DNA of 64,000 bases from Arthrobacter sp. ISL-28 (GCF_018613875.1 NZ_JAGGPJ010000013.1:1-64000), one strand, 5' to 3'. Numbered from the stretch's first letter, positions 20,808 to 29,992 are shown. The notes: generated by a model from the letters alone, not told the origin. Numbers and translations are program-made.

Positions 20808-21920
20808 ATGCCAGTTCTTCGCATTCAATTGAGCAGCCTTACCGGGCTTCGGTTCTTCGCAGCGATGGCTGTCGTCTTCTACCACCTCCATCTCTATTTC
20901 CCCAAGATAACCGACAGCCTTGCCATATTCCGGTACGGATTCACCGGTGTCAGCTTCTTCTTCATCCTTTCCGGATTCGTCCTGACGTGGTCGCACCGTG
21001 CGGACGTCCGATCCGGGCGGTTCTATTGGAATCGGGTCGCCCGCATCTGGCCTCTCCATTTGTTGACCATGATCCTCTCAATTTGGATTCCAATGTTGAG
21101 CGCCTCACCGCCAGCAGATTGGTCCGCGATACCGTTTGTCCTGACCCTCACCCAAGCCTGGATCCCGGCAAGCGGCTTCCTCAACGCATTCAACGGCGTA
21201 TCGTGGTCGTTGTCGTGCGAGGCTTATTTCTACTTATTGTTTCCTTTACTTTTCAGGCACCTTAGCAGTCGCCCACGGGTGGCCGGTATTGCAGGAACCG
21301 TCTTCGTGGCGTTGATCATTGTTGGCATTTGCCTATCCAAGTACTCCTCGATTCAAACAGCGAATTACCTTTTGGGAACCATGCCGCTTTACCGCATGGG
21401 AGAGTTCGTCCTAGGAATGTGCCTTGCGATGATTATGAAACGGGGCTGGCGCCCAGCCTTTCGTCTGCAGCACGCAATTGGAATGACCGCGTTGCTCACA
21501 GTGGGCTTGTTCGTCGCGCCACTGATCGTGAATGTGATGTCTGGGCCCGTACCAGTGATCTACGCCAATTTGATCATGATCCCGGGCTTCCTCGCACTCA
21601 TCGCTACGGCCGCAAGCCGTGACTTATCCGCCAGTAGCACCGTGTTCGGTTCAAAGGCTTTAGTCCGGCTTGGTCAATGGTCGTTCGCGCTATACCTCGT
21701 TCACGAGTTGGTGATCAGGCTGGCCAGGCCTTTCCTGGCTGACATACCGATTGACGGGACCTTCGGAGTCGCTGTCCTTGCCGTCGTTTCGTCGATCGGA
21801 CTTTCTGGCGTTCTCCATGAGTTCGTTGAGAAGCCCGCAGAAAAATGGCTGCGCTCGCGCGGTGCCCCTCAGACGGCACACACAGCGAACACAGTCTGGG
21901 CACACCGCCCAGAGAAATAG
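20808..21920 (+). CDS. Acyltransferase-3 family membrane protein (OafA/YrhL-like)
   Basis: Integral membrane acyltransferase of 370 residues, predicted to O-acylate a cell-surface polysaccharide using acyl-CoA. The family start LSSLTGLRFFAAMAVVFYHLH contains the conserved Arg and catalytic His. GVSFFFILSGFVLTWSH and FYWNRVARIWPLHLL are the next two family blocks, and about ten hydrophobic segments follow. It ends LHEFVEKPAEKWLR, also typical. It opens the glycan island inserted between glmM and rpsI. Coding bias is weaker than in the housekeeping genes (many AT-ending codons), consistent with acquisition by transfer. The acyl group and target glycan are unknown. Confidence 0.85.
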   Translation: MPVLRIQLSSLTGLRFFAAMAVVFYHLHLYFPKITDSLAIFRYGFTGVSFFFILSGFVLTWSHRADVRSGRFYWNRVARIWPLHLLTMILSIWIPMLSASPPADWSAIPFVLTLTQAWIPASGFLNAFNGVSWSLSCEAYFYLLFPLLFRHLSSRPRVAGIAGTVFVALIIVGICLSKYSSIQTANYLLGTMPLYRMGEFVLGMCLAMIMKRGWRPAFRLQHAIGMTALLTVGLFVAPLIVNVMSGPVPVIYANLIMIPGFLALIATAASRDLSASSTVFGSKALVRLGQWSFALYLVHELVIRLARPFLADIPIDGTFGVAVLAVVSSIGLSGVLHEFVEKPAEKWLRSRGAPQTAHTANTVWAHRPEK

Positions 21921-22050
21921 GAACTCTGACGATTTGGCGGTGGATCGGGTAACCGCGATGCTTGGCCTTGGCTGAAGAGCGCTCGGCTTTGCCTTACGTC
22001 GTTAACCAACCCTCGCTAGCGGAAGATTCCGTGGGGTTAGCCTCTCTTGG

Positions 22051-23040
22051 TGGACACCTGAATTACCGGGCTCCTTGGATTCTGCAGGAAGGTGTTCTTG
22101 TGAGCAGGACCCGACGGAAATCGGAATGCTTCGAGCTGATTGAGGCCGAGAAGACTAACTACTCGGTCCGGCGGATGGCCAGGCTTTTGAGGGTGTCCCG
22201 GTCCGGGTTCTACACCTGGCGCCGCAGACGCGCTTTGCGTTCCGCACCACGCGCTGTTGCTCGGGCTGAACTGGACGCGCAGGTCCGGCGGATTCATACC
22301 GATTCGAACGGGATCTACGGAGCGCCGCGGATCCCGGCTGTCCTGGCCAGAAACGGGACCGGTGTTGACCGGAAGACCGTGGCCGCCTCCATGCGCCGGC
22401 AGGGCCTGGAAAGGATCTCTCTCCCCCCGGCGCTTCCGGCCGGTAGCCCCGATCGGTGAGGCGCGGGTCCATTCCATCCCTGATCTGGTGGCCAGGAAAA
22501 TGGGACACCGGGACCGTGGACGCGGTGTGGATCTCGGACATCACCTACCTGCGCACCGATCAGGGCTGGGTCTATTTATGCGCCGTCAGGGACGCATGCT
22601 CACGACGGGTCGCCGGATGGGCGATGAACTCCGCCCAGACCACCAGCCTGATTGACTGAGCGTTACGCATGGCTTAGATCCTGCGCGGCGCCGGCCCTGC
22701 CGGCGTCGTGTTCCATGCCGACCGGGGCACCCAGTACACCTCCGCCCAGCTCAACGATGTCTGCACCGGTCTGGGGATCCGCCAGTCCGTCGGACGGACC
22801 GGGGTCTGCTGGGATAACGCCATGCAGGAATCGTTCTGGTCCACCCTGAAGGCCGAGTTCTACAACCGGCGCCGCTGGACCCCACGACAGGACGCTAGCA
22901 ACCGGCCGCTGGATCGAGGAGTTCTACAACCGGGCCAGGCTCCACTCCGCCCTGGGCTATACCACCCCTGTGGAACACGAACAATTCCTCACCACAGCAA
23001 AACTTCAGACGGCAAAAGCCGCCTGACCAACTGTCCACGA
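22051..23040 (+). mobile_element. IS3-family insertion sequence remnant
   Basis: About 1 kb bounded by TGGACA-type ends: TGGTGGACACCTG at 22050-22062 on the left, and CTGTCCACGA at 23031-23040 on the right, inverted. It carries only a broken orfB transposase; no orfA is visible, so the left part is probably deleted. No target-site duplication could be recognised. Its right end lies directly in a disrupted acyltransferase gene. Confidence 0.75.
22100..23026 (+). pseudogene. IS3-family transposase orfB, frameshifted
   Basis: The rve/DDE integrase fold can be followed across frames. It starts at a GTG with an upstream AGGAAGG: VSRTRRKSECFELIEAEK, then MARLLRVSRSGFYTWRRRR and NGIYGAPRIPAVLARNG in the HTH_21-like region. 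The DDE residues are in VWISDITY, FHADRGTQYTS and MQESFWSTLKAEF. It ends WIEEFYNRARLHSALGYTTP then TAKLQTAKAA-stop at 23026. Frame changes occur near 22425 (a C-rich run), 22498 (AAAA where AAA is expected) and 22903, and there are two in-frame stops near 22657 and 22675. It cannot make active transposase. Confidence 0.8.
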
Positions 23041-23402
23041 TTTGCGGGCAACCTCATAGGGAAACCCAGACGGGCAAATAGATCCTGACAATACGTTTTC
23101 GCGAAATACGCCGCCCAGTTTGGTCGAGAATTTCCGACAAACGGAAGAGTCAGAACTAACGCAGACAAGATGAAGAAAATGTACACCGCTTCCTGACCGG
23201 CCCAGATTGGATGAAGGGGTATGAAGGTAGTCCACCAAACCCACGCGTTGAACGATCCCGTCCCATTGCTGTCCACCGCAGACGAAAGTTGCGGGGATAC
23301 AAGGAAGCAATGATGTATGAGTACGACGAATGCAGCTAGACCCCTCAATCCGTCGAGTGACGTGTAGCGCGACGGTGCGCGTAATTGCTTGGAATCCCCC
23401 AT
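23041..23402 (-). pseudogene. Truncated, frameshifted acyltransferase-3 gene
   Basis: N-terminal third of a second OafA-like acyltransferase. It reads MGDSKQLRAPSRYTSLDGLRG, then LAAFVVLIHHCFLVSP with the family Arg and His, then AGQEAVYIFFILSALVLTLPF. A four-base run at 23096-23099 puts the rest out of frame: removing one base restores AKRIVRIYLPVWVSL, the usual conserved block. The gene then stops at the IS end. It lies on the opposite strand to the intact acyltransferase gene and diverges from the GT2 gene. Non-functional as written. Confidence 0.7.
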
Positions 23403-23546
23403 TCGCCCACAGTATGGACCGCAAGTCACGTTGCACCCGAGTAGCAGCTACCTGTCCTCCGAGTCCTCGGATCAGACGGACTACTTGGTTTTTTGGTCTG
23501 TACCTGTCTTTGCTAAAAAGCCTCGCCCCCGTCCCTCCGGCGCCCA

Positions 23547-23552
23547 TACTAT
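23547..23552 (+). promoter_or_regulatory. Putative -10 box of the GT2 gene
   Basis: TACTAT lies 7 bases before the ATG at 23560, which leaves room for a transcription start at or next to the start codon, so the mRNA may be leaderless. The same box occurs before the duplicated stub at 20662. No clear -35 hexamer is present; the shared AAAGCCTCGC block lies about 24 bases upstream. Confidence 0.4.
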
Positions 23553-23555
23553 TCG

Positions 23556-23591
23556 ATGCATGACACCTAGCACTGGGGGCTTGGCGCTCGA
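23556..23591 (+). repeat. Copy B of the 36-base direct repeat
   Basis: The intact location of the repeat, spanning the start codon of the GT2-GtrA gene. Identical to 20658-20693. Confidence 0.9.
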
Positions 23592-24798
23592 AATCGTAGT
23601 ACCGGTTTTCAATGAAGAAGCGGTACTCGAAAGCAGCATCACAAGGCTCACCGAATATCTGACGCACGAAATGCCTTCCACGTGGAAAATAACCATCGCG
23701 GATAATGCAAGCACTGACAAGACACCGGTGATTGCAGCTCGCCTCAGCGAGCATTTGCCCAACGTTGAGTACCGTCGTCTGAATGTAAAAGGACGGGGGT
23801 ACGCTCTCCGGGATGCCTGGGGAGCTTCGGAGGCGAAAGTCCTCGCTTACCTTGATGTCGATCTCTCTACTGATCTGGCCGCGCTTCCGCCGCTGGTAGC
23901 ACCTCTCCTTTCAGGGCACTCGGATATTTCCATCGGAACGAGGCTCGGACAAAATTCACGCGTAAGCCGCGGGCCGAAACGCGAATTCATTTCCAGGTCC
24001 TACAATTTCCTGCTTCGCCGGACAATGCAGGTGGGTTTTTCCGACGCCCAATGCGGCTTCAAGGCAATTCGTGCAGACGTTGCACAGCGATTACTTCCGC
24101 ATGTGGAAGACAACGGCTGGTTCTTTGATACCGAACTGCTGATTATTGCCGAGCGGTCCGGGCTGCGTATCCACGAGATCCCGGTGGATTGGGTGGATGA
24201 CCCGGACAGCAGCGTCGACATCCGGAAGACCGCCCTCGACGACCTCCGGGGCATGGTCCGTGTGGGCGGTTCCCTGGTCAAGGGGTCCATTCCGGTCCAG
24301 GCCATCTACGCGGAGTTGGGCCGGCGCCCTATCGTACCCCCAAGCCGGCCAAGCTTTTTTGGCCAAGTGATTCGCTTTGGCCTGGTGGGCGCTGTTTCAA
24401 CGCTGGCATTTGCGCTGCTCTATATGGTTCTCCAGGGTCCGTTCGGGGCACAGGAAGCCAATTTCCTGTCCCTGCTCCTGACTGCTGTGGGTAACACCGC
24501 CGCCAACCGCCGGTTTACTTTTGGGATCAGCGGACCGGAAAAGCTGTTTACCCAGCAAGTCCAAGGTCTGCTCGTTTTCATGTTGGCTTGGGGCATCACT
24601 TCTTCGTCGCTTCTCGTGCTTCATTCAGTCAACCTGGATGCCACAGCGAGCATGGAGCTGCTCACCCTGACGGCGGCCAACGTCGTCGCAACCTTGATGC
24701 GGTTCGTGCTTCTCCGGATCTGGGTCTTCCGGGTCCGCCAGAAGGACGAACGGTCCGCGGTCCTCGCGCTGCGGCCCGTCGGACAGTCCGTCCGTTGA
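23560..24798 (+). CDS. GT2 polyprenyl-phosphate glycosyltransferase fused to a GtrA-like membrane domain
   Basis: Likely transfers a sugar from a nucleotide donor to polyprenyl phosphate at the membrane, producing the lipid-linked donor used by GT39 enzymes. From the ATG at 23560 it has 412 residues. The GT2/DPM1-like domain (about 1-235) shows LEIVVPVFNEEAVLE, YLDVDLSTDLAALPPL (DxD-like) and FSDAQCGFKAIRAD. The C-terminal GtrA-like part (about 265-395, starting VIRFGLVGAVSTLAFALLY) has four hydrophobic segments. A long upstream extension of the frame lies across the promoter and is not counted. The stop overlaps the next gene by 4 bases. Confidence 0.88.
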   Translation: MTPSTGGLALEIVVPVFNEEAVLESSITRLTEYLTHEMPSTWKITIADNASTDKTPVIAARLSEHLPNVEYRRLNVKGRGYALRDAWGASEAKVLAYLDVDLSTDLAALPPLVAPLLSGHSDISIGTRLGQNSRVSRGPKREFISRSYNFLLRRTMQVGFSDAQCGFKAIRADVAQRLLPHVEDNGWFFDTELLIIAERSGLRIHEIPVDWVDDPDSSVDIRKTALDDLRGMVRVGGSLVKGSIPVQAIYAELGRRPIVPPSRPSFFGQVIRFGLVGAVSTLAFALLYMVLQGPFGAQEANFLSLLLTAVGNTAANRRFTFGISGPEKLFTQQVQGLLVFMLAWGITSSSLLVLHSVNLDATASMELLTLTAANVVATLMRFVLLRIWVFRVRQKDERSAVLALRPVGQSVR

Positions 24799-26681
24799 GC
24801 GTCACCGAGGCGGGCCGGACTGCGGCTCCACAGGGGAGGCGTGCGGCTCGCCGGGCGATGCCGTGGGGGAGGATCGGGCTGGTTGCCCTCCTCGTCGCGA
24901 CTGCTGTGTCGTTCCTCTGGGGGCTGGACCGCAACGGATGGGCGAACCCCTACTACTCGGCAGCGGCGCAGGCCGGGTCCCAGGACTGGAAATCCTTCTT
25001 TTTCGGTTCACTTGAATGGGGCAACCTGATTACCGTAGATAAGACTCCGTTGAGCACGTGGGTGATGGCGCTCTCCGTGCGGTTGTTTGGTCTTAGCAGC
25101 TGGGCTATCCTCGTTCCGCAAGCCCTCATGGGCGTCGCCACCACATACCTCATCTATCGAATCCTAAAGCGCGGATTTGGCGCTGCCCCCGCGTTGTTCG
25201 GCGGCGCAATTTACTCCACAACGCCCGTAGTTTTCTTGATGTCCCGGTACAACAACCCGGAACCTCTCATGGGCTTGCTGATGGTCGCAGCCGTGGCCAT
25301 GACTATACGGGCGGTGGAGAAGGGCTGGCTGCGGCTGTTTGCAGTCGCCGGACTTCTCCTTGGCCTTGGTTTCATGGCCAAACAGATTCAAGCGTTTGTG
25401 GTGATCCCTGCCTTGTGCGTCACGGTCCTCGGTTTCAGTTCCGGGAATTTACCAACTCGCATTCGGCATCTTCTAATTGCGGCGATATCGCTGTTGGGAA
25501 CTTCAGCCGCTTGGCTTGTTGCTGTTGAACTGACGCCTTCTTCAAATAGGCCATACATCGGTGGTTCCAGCGCTAACAGTGCAATTGAACTGACGCTGGA
25601 CTACAACGGCCTGGCTCGATTTATCCAGATTCCCATGAAGATCAACGGCAGTCGGTCGGCCTCTAAAGACGATCTTGCGCCATACAACGGAGGCTTCTCT
25701 CGCATCTTCGACGGTAACTTTGCCCCGGAGATCGCTTGGCTCCTGTTTCCGGCGATTGCCATATCCATCGCGTTGATTGTCTTGAATCGGACCTTAGGCT
25801 TCAGCGGACTCCAGAAGATTGTTGCTTTTCTCTCGGTGACGTGGTTCGCAACTGCGTTCTTACTGCTTTGCTTCATGGGTTCGATGATCCACACTTACTA
25901 CACGTTCTCTCTCGCTGCCCCTATGGCTTTGGTGGTGCCAATCGGTTTGTCCGCCCTCTGGCGAACAAGAGACAGATTGGTTCTCCGCCTCATAGGAGGG
26001 GTTATCGTTGGTGCCGCCACCTACATGACTGTTCGCGTGCTCAATTATAGTGACGAATGGCCTGTGTGGTTTCGCGCCTTGGTGGTGGCCACCGGGGTTT
26101 TGGCCACCGCGGGCTGGCTGCTGGCCCCATCCGTGAGATGGACGCGCATCACTGCCTGCGCCGTGGCAGTCGCCTTCATGCTCGGACCAATTGGGGCGAA
26201 CATTTATACCCTTTCGATCCCACAGAACGGCACGAATCCACAGTCCGGTCCAATTGCGAACGATCCCATGGCCATGTCGCGGCTGCTGTTGGCCGCAAGG
26301 GGAGCAAAGCCAGCCTGGGCCCTGCAGATTGCCTATGGCTCCATGCCGACAGCGGCGGTAGTGGACTTGCTGCGGGAAACCAGGGGTGACCAAGTGTGGG
26401 GTGCGGCCACATACTCGGCGCAGAACGCAGCACTTTACCAACTCGAATCAGGGATGCCTGTCATTCCACTGGGAGGCTGGCTGGGAACGGACCCTGCTCC
26501 AACACTGGCCCAGTTCAAGGGCCTAGTAGCTGATGGACGAATCGGATACTTCATTTGGCAGCAGGATCTCTTGGATAGGAACGAGCTGAGTGCAGAGACG
26601 CTGGAAATTTCGCGCTGGGTAGACGACAAGTTTGAGGAGCAGATCATTGACAACGTCAGAATCTACGATCTCCGGCGCTGA
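24795..26681 (+). CDS. GT39/ArnT-like membrane glycosyltransferase 1
   Basis: Polytopic transferase of the PMT/ArnT superfamily that would move a sugar from polyprenyl phosphate to an exported acceptor. The N-terminal region has NGWANPYYSAAAQAG and ITVDKTPLSTWVMALSVR, with the conserved Asp of the first extracytoplasmic loop. MSRYNNPEPLMGLLMVAAVAM and HTYYTFSLAAPMALVV follow, among about 11 hydrophobic segments; a soluble C-terminal domain closes it. I start at the TTG (24795) that overlaps the GT2 stop by 4 bases, giving 628 residues; ATG 24858 is an alternative (607). Part of the GT2-GT39-GT39 operon. Confidence 0.85.
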   Translation: MSVTEAGRTAAPQGRRAARRAMPWGRIGLVALLVATAVSFLWGLDRNGWANPYYSAAAQAGSQDWKSFFFGSLEWGNLITVDKTPLSTWVMALSVRLFGLSSWAILVPQALMGVATTYLIYRILKRGFGAAPALFGGAIYSTTPVVFLMSRYNNPEPLMGLLMVAAVAMTIRAVEKGWLRLFAVAGLLLGLGFMAKQIQAFVVIPALCVTVLGFSSGNLPTRIRHLLIAAISLLGTSAAWLVAVELTPSSNRPYIGGSSANSAIELTLDYNGLARFIQIPMKINGSRSASKDDLAPYNGGFSRIFDGNFAPEIAWLLFPAIAISIALIVLNRTLGFSGLQKIVAFLSVTWFATAFLLLCFMGSMIHTYYTFSLAAPMALVVPIGLSALWRTRDRLVLRLIGGVIVGAATYMTVRVLNYSDEWPVWFRALVVATGVLATAGWLLAPSVRWTRITACAVAVAFMLGPIGANIYTLSIPQNGTNPQSGPIANDPMAMSRLLLAARGAKPAWALQIAYGSMPTAAVVDLLRETRGDQVWGAATYSAQNAALYQLESGMPVIPLGGWLGTDPAPTLAQFKGLVADGRIGYFIWQQDLLDRNELSAETLEISRWVDDKFEEQIIDNVRIYDLRR

Positions 26682-28611
26682 GACCGCCCCCTCGGCGACC
26701 GCAACTGCCAGACGCACAAAGTCCCCGACGGCGCAGCGTGCAATCTTGGCGATTCAGAGGGTATTCAGGGGGCCAGCGGATCGCCCCGTCTGGGAACGGC
26801 CAGCGCTACTAGCGCTGTTGCTGTCCAATGCGGTGCTGTATCTCAGCAACCTGGGCGTAAACGGATGGGCTAACTACTTTTACAGCGCTGCGGTGCAAGC
26901 GGGCAGCATGGATGCGAAGGCCTTCTTCTTCGGGTCGTCGGATTGGGGCAACTCCATCACCGTAGACAAACCCCCTCTCAGTTTGTGGGTGATGGGTCTG
27001 TTCGTGCGACTGTTCGGCTTCAGCCCCGTGGCCATGCTGCTTCCACAGGCGATCATGGGCGTAATTACCACATTCCTGATCTACGTGATTATTCGTCGAC
27101 ACTTCAGCGGGCCCGCCGCTCTTTTCGGTGCCTTCGTTTTCTTTACGACACCAATAGTCACATTAATGTCCCGCTACAATAATCCCGACCCCTTAATGCT
27201 CCTCCTAATGGTGGCAGCGGTTTATTACGTATTGCGAAGCATCGAAAGCGGGCGCGGTCGGTTTTTTATCGTGGCGGCCGCCCTACTCGGGCTGGCATTT
27301 ATGACTAAGCAAATGCAGGGACTGCTCAGCGTCCCGGCCTTGGGAATCGCATACCTAATTTTCAGCCCGCAGCGCTGGTCTGCGCGACTCAAAACCTCTT
27401 TAGCGGGGCTTACAGCCCTAGTTATCACTGGGGGGTTTTGGACGATAATCACGGACCTGATTCCGCAGGACCAGCGCCCCTATATCGGTGGCTCACAGAC
27501 GAATAGCGTTCTGCAACTTACACTCGGCTACAACGGCATTGAGAGAATCGTCGGTACCGAAGCGGCGCCGAGCGCGAGGCAAATTCCGGATCAGTTCCGC
27601 CCTGTTGACAGCGATACTGGGTTCTTCAGGCTCCTGAACTATAACTACAACCAGGAAGCAACCTGGCTACTCTTCGCAACCCTCATGGCCTTGGTTATGC
27701 TGGCGGTCCTCTGGAACAAGCATCTGAAAACCCCCGCAGCACGCGCGCTGTCCTTGGCCTCGGGGCTCTGGCTGCTGACGGCGTTTCTGTTGTTGTGTTT
27801 TATGGGCGACCAGATTCACACCTATTACACCATAGCCTTGGCGCCGCCGCTCGCATTGGTTCTGGGCATCGCACTCGGCGCACTAATGGCCACGTGGAAC
27901 TCGATAAGATCGCGGCTCATGGCCGCTGCTATCGCCCTGACAGCCATACTCACCTCGTGGCTGATCCTAGGGGGAACAATGGGATGGCCTAACTGGCTGT
28001 CGACTGCGGTTCTCGGCGTGGGAATTGCTTCAATTTCTGCGCTCCTGGTCCGACCGCCAAGCCACAAAGTAGAGGCGGCTGCTGCCGTAGTCCTCTGCGC
28101 CTCGCTCCTCTTTGGACCAGTCCTCACGTCAATTCACAACGTCACCGTTGGCTTCAACGGCTCTAATCCCCTCTCCGGAGTATTGTCGAAGAACCCGGCC
28201 GGCATCAGTCATCTGCTGGAGTCCCTGCGAAAGAATGATCCACCCTGGGCACACGACGTCGCTTTTGGGCGGATACCCGAAGCCGAAGTAGTGGACGTGT
28301 TGGCGGGAACACGCGGCTGTACCTGGGCGGCTGCGACATATGCAAGCCAAACGGCTGCCCGTCTGCAGTTGGAGTCCGGCCGCCCCGTCATGGCAATGGG
28401 TGGCTTTGCAGGTAGCGATCCATCTCCGGGCCTCGACGATTTCAAAGCCAAAGTAGCTGAAGGAAAGATCTGCTATCTGATCCAGCAGGAAACGTTCCTG
28501 GAAGTCCAGACAAGCGAATCGAATGTCACAGCGATCTCGACGTGGGTCCAGAGCAACTTCCGTCTGGAAAAGATTGGCACTACGACCGTGTTCCGGTTGA
28601 GGGCCGAGTAG
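26647..28611 (+). CDS. GT39/ArnT-like membrane glycosyltransferase 2
   Basis: Paralogue of the preceding gene (same blocks: NGWANYFYSAAVQAG, ITVDKPPLSLWVMGL, MSRYNNPDPLMLLLMVAAVYY, GDQIHTYYTIALAPPLALV). It has a matching C-terminal extracytoplasmic domain with AEVVDVLAGTRG and GFAGSDPSPGLDDFKAKV. I place the start at a TTG, 26647, because GAGGAG lies 7 bases before it; this gives 654 residues and a 35-base overlap with the first GT39 gene. A second TTG at 26632 is possible. Two tandem GT39 copies suggest two sugars or two acceptors, or a heteromeric enzyme; the sequence does not decide. Confidence 0.85.
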   Translation: MTTSESTISGAETAPSATATARRTKSPTAQRAILAIQRVFRGPADRPVWERPALLALLLSNAVLYLSNLGVNGWANYFYSAAVQAGSMDAKAFFFGSSDWGNSITVDKPPLSLWVMGLFVRLFGFSPVAMLLPQAIMGVITTFLIYVIIRRHFSGPAALFGAFVFFTTPIVTLMSRYNNPDPLMLLLMVAAVYYVLRSIESGRGRFFIVAAALLGLAFMTKQMQGLLSVPALGIAYLIFSPQRWSARLKTSLAGLTALVITGGFWTIITDLIPQDQRPYIGGSQTNSVLQLTLGYNGIERIVGTEAAPSARQIPDQFRPVDSDTGFFRLLNYNYNQEATWLLFATLMALVMLAVLWNKHLKTPAARALSLASGLWLLTAFLLLCFMGDQIHTYYTIALAPPLALVLGIALGALMATWNSIRSRLMAAAIALTAILTSWLILGGTMGWPNWLSTAVLGVGIASISALLVRPPSHKVEAAAAVVLCASLLFGPVLTSIHNVTVGFNGSNPLSGVLSKNPAGISHLLESLRKNDPPWAHDVAFGRIPEAEVVDVLAGTRGCTWAAATYASQTAARLQLESGRPVMAMGGFAGSDPSPGLDDFKAKVAEGKICYLIQQETFLEVQTSESNVTAISTWVQSNFRLEKIGTTTVFRLRAE

Positions 28612-28630
28612 GACAGCAGGCCGTTAACGG

Positions 28631-28669
28631 CAGAAGCCCGCCCCGCCGAAGTGGCAGGACGGGCTTCTG
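28631..28669 (-). terminator. Hairpin after rpsI, between converging genes
   Basis: Stem of 10 bp (CAGAAGCCCG at 28631-28640 with CGGGCTTCTG at 28660-28669) in the gap between the converging second GT39 gene and rpsI. Probably ends rplM-rpsI transcription and perhaps both units. Confidence 0.6.
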
Positions 28670-28696
28670 TGAAGCGGCAGAGCTTCGGAAGCGGGA

Positions 28697-29203
28697 TTAG
28701 CGCTTGGAGTACTGCTGCGCCTTGCGGGCCTTCTTGAGACCGGCCTTCTTACGCTCGATGACGCGGGCGTCACGGGTGAGGTAGCCGGCTTTCTTGAGGG
28801 TAGCGCGGTTGTTCTCGACGTCGATCTCGTTAAGTGAACGGGCGATGCCGAGACGCAGTGCACCGGCCTGGCCGGAGGGGCCGCCGCCGTGGATGCGGGC
28901 GATGACGTCGTAGGCGCCGTCAAGATCGAGGATCTTGAAGGGCTCGTTGACGTCCTGCTGGTGCAGCTTGTTCGGGAAGTAGTTCGCCAGCTCGCGGCCG
29001 TTGATGGTCCACTTGCCGGTGCCCGGCACAACGCGAACGCGTGCAACGGCTTCCTTGCGGCGGCCAACAGCTGCGCCGGCAACGGTCAGTGCCGGGCGCT
29101 CCTTCTTCGGAGCGGCAGCTTCAGCAGGGCCGCTTTCCGAGGTGTAGCTGGTCAGGGTTTCCTCTGCCTCAACGGCTTCGGTGGTCTCTTCGTTCTGAGC
29201 CAC
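28697..29203 (-). CDS. rpsI: 30S ribosomal protein S9
   Basis: 168 residues. The S9 core begins about residue 45 ([17 protein letters not shown]) and ends in the invariant KAQQYSKR, whose last Arg reaches the P-site tRNA. The acidic, Glu/Ala-rich N-terminal extension of about 40 residues is usual in actinobacteria. Follows rplM by 38 bases. Confidence 0.98.
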   Translation of the reverse strand: MAQNEETTEAVEAEETLTSYTSESGPAEAAAPKKERPALTVAGAAVGRRKEAVARVRVVPGTGKWTINGRELANYFPNKLHQQDVNEPFKILDLDGAYDVIARIHGGGPSGQAGALRLGIARSLNEIDVENNRATLKKAGYLTRDARVIERKKAGLKKARKAQQYSKR

Positions 29204-29241
29204 GGTTCTCCTTGTATAGATAAGTTGTTTGGTGGCCAGGA

Positions 29242-29685
29242 CTACTGGGCGACCTGGGAAATTTCGAAAGTCTTGGGCTGCTGAGCGGCGTGCGGGTGCT
29301 CTGCACCGCGGTAAACCTTCAGTTTGCCCAGCTGCTGAGCAGCGAGGGAGTTCTTGGGGAGCATGCCCTTGATGGCCTTCTCCACGGCGCGGACCGGGTT
29401 GGATTCCAGCAGCTCCGCGTAGTTGACGGAGGTCAGGCCGCCCGGGTAGCCGGAGTGGCGGTAGGCGCGCTTCTGCTCGAGCTTGGCGCCGGTGAGGGCA
29501 ACCTTCTCAGCGTTGATGATGATGACGAAGTCGCCCATGTCCATGTGGGGCGCAAAAGTGGCCTTGTGCTTGCCGCGCAGCAGGATTGCGGTCTGGCTGG
29601 CAAGACGACCAAGGACAACGTCTGTGGCGTCAATGACGTGCCACTGGCGATTGATATCGCCGGGCTTCGGGGTGTACGTACGCAC
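29242..29685 (-). CDS. rplM: 50S ribosomal protein L13
   Basis: From the GTG at 29685 (GAGGCA upstream) the protein is 147 residues, the standard L13 length, starting [36 protein letters not shown] and [19 protein letters not shown] are family blocks. A longer in-frame start at 29742 would add 19 residues without support. First gene of rplM-rpsI. Confidence 0.97.
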   Translation of the reverse strand: MRTYTPKPGDINRQWHVIDATDVVLGRLASQTAILLRGKHKATFAPHMDMGDFVIIINAEKVALTGAKLEQKRAYRHSGYPGGLTSVNYAELLESNPVRAVEKAIKGMLPKNSLAAQQLGKLKVYRGAEHPHAAQQPKTFEISQVAQ

Positions 29686-29890
29686 GGTGTTTGCCTCGTT
29701 CTTGTTCTGGCGTTCTTGTTTAGGTGTCACGTAAGGGTGCACCTACTATCTATGCGCTACCGGAACAGAGGTGAGGGCTCTATGAATCCAGTGGTCCAGA
29801 AGTCTCGAATATGCCCGAGGAGTAGTTATCCTGCAACTGGATTCTCAGCGGGCACGCATCATCGAGAAAGGACACGCACAACGACTACCA

Positions 29891-29920
29891 AGAATAGCGT
29901 GAACGGGGCGTCAGGGTCAA
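29891..29920 (-). promoter_or_regulatory. Probable promoter of rplM-rpsI
   Basis: On the minus strand TTGACC (29920-29915) and TATTCT (29896-29891) are separated by 18 bases, close to the sigma-70 type consensus. They would give a leader of about 200 bases before the rplM GTG. The rest of the ~307-base gap to the prepilin peptidase gene shows no gene. Confidence 0.5.
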
Positions 29921-29992
29921 AATGGGGTATCCGGTCTCGGGGTGCACGCGCGCCTTGGTCTGCGCCGGCCCGTTCCAGCCCTGGGAGTATGC

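Noticed and set aside
22050..23040. A complete, active IS3 element
   Set aside because: orfA is absent, orfB has at least three frameshifts and two stops, and no target duplication was found.
23389..23559. Upstream extension of the GT2 gene
   Set aside because: It crosses the promoter copy; the domain starts right after the ATG at 23560, which is also duplicated at 20662 as a start.
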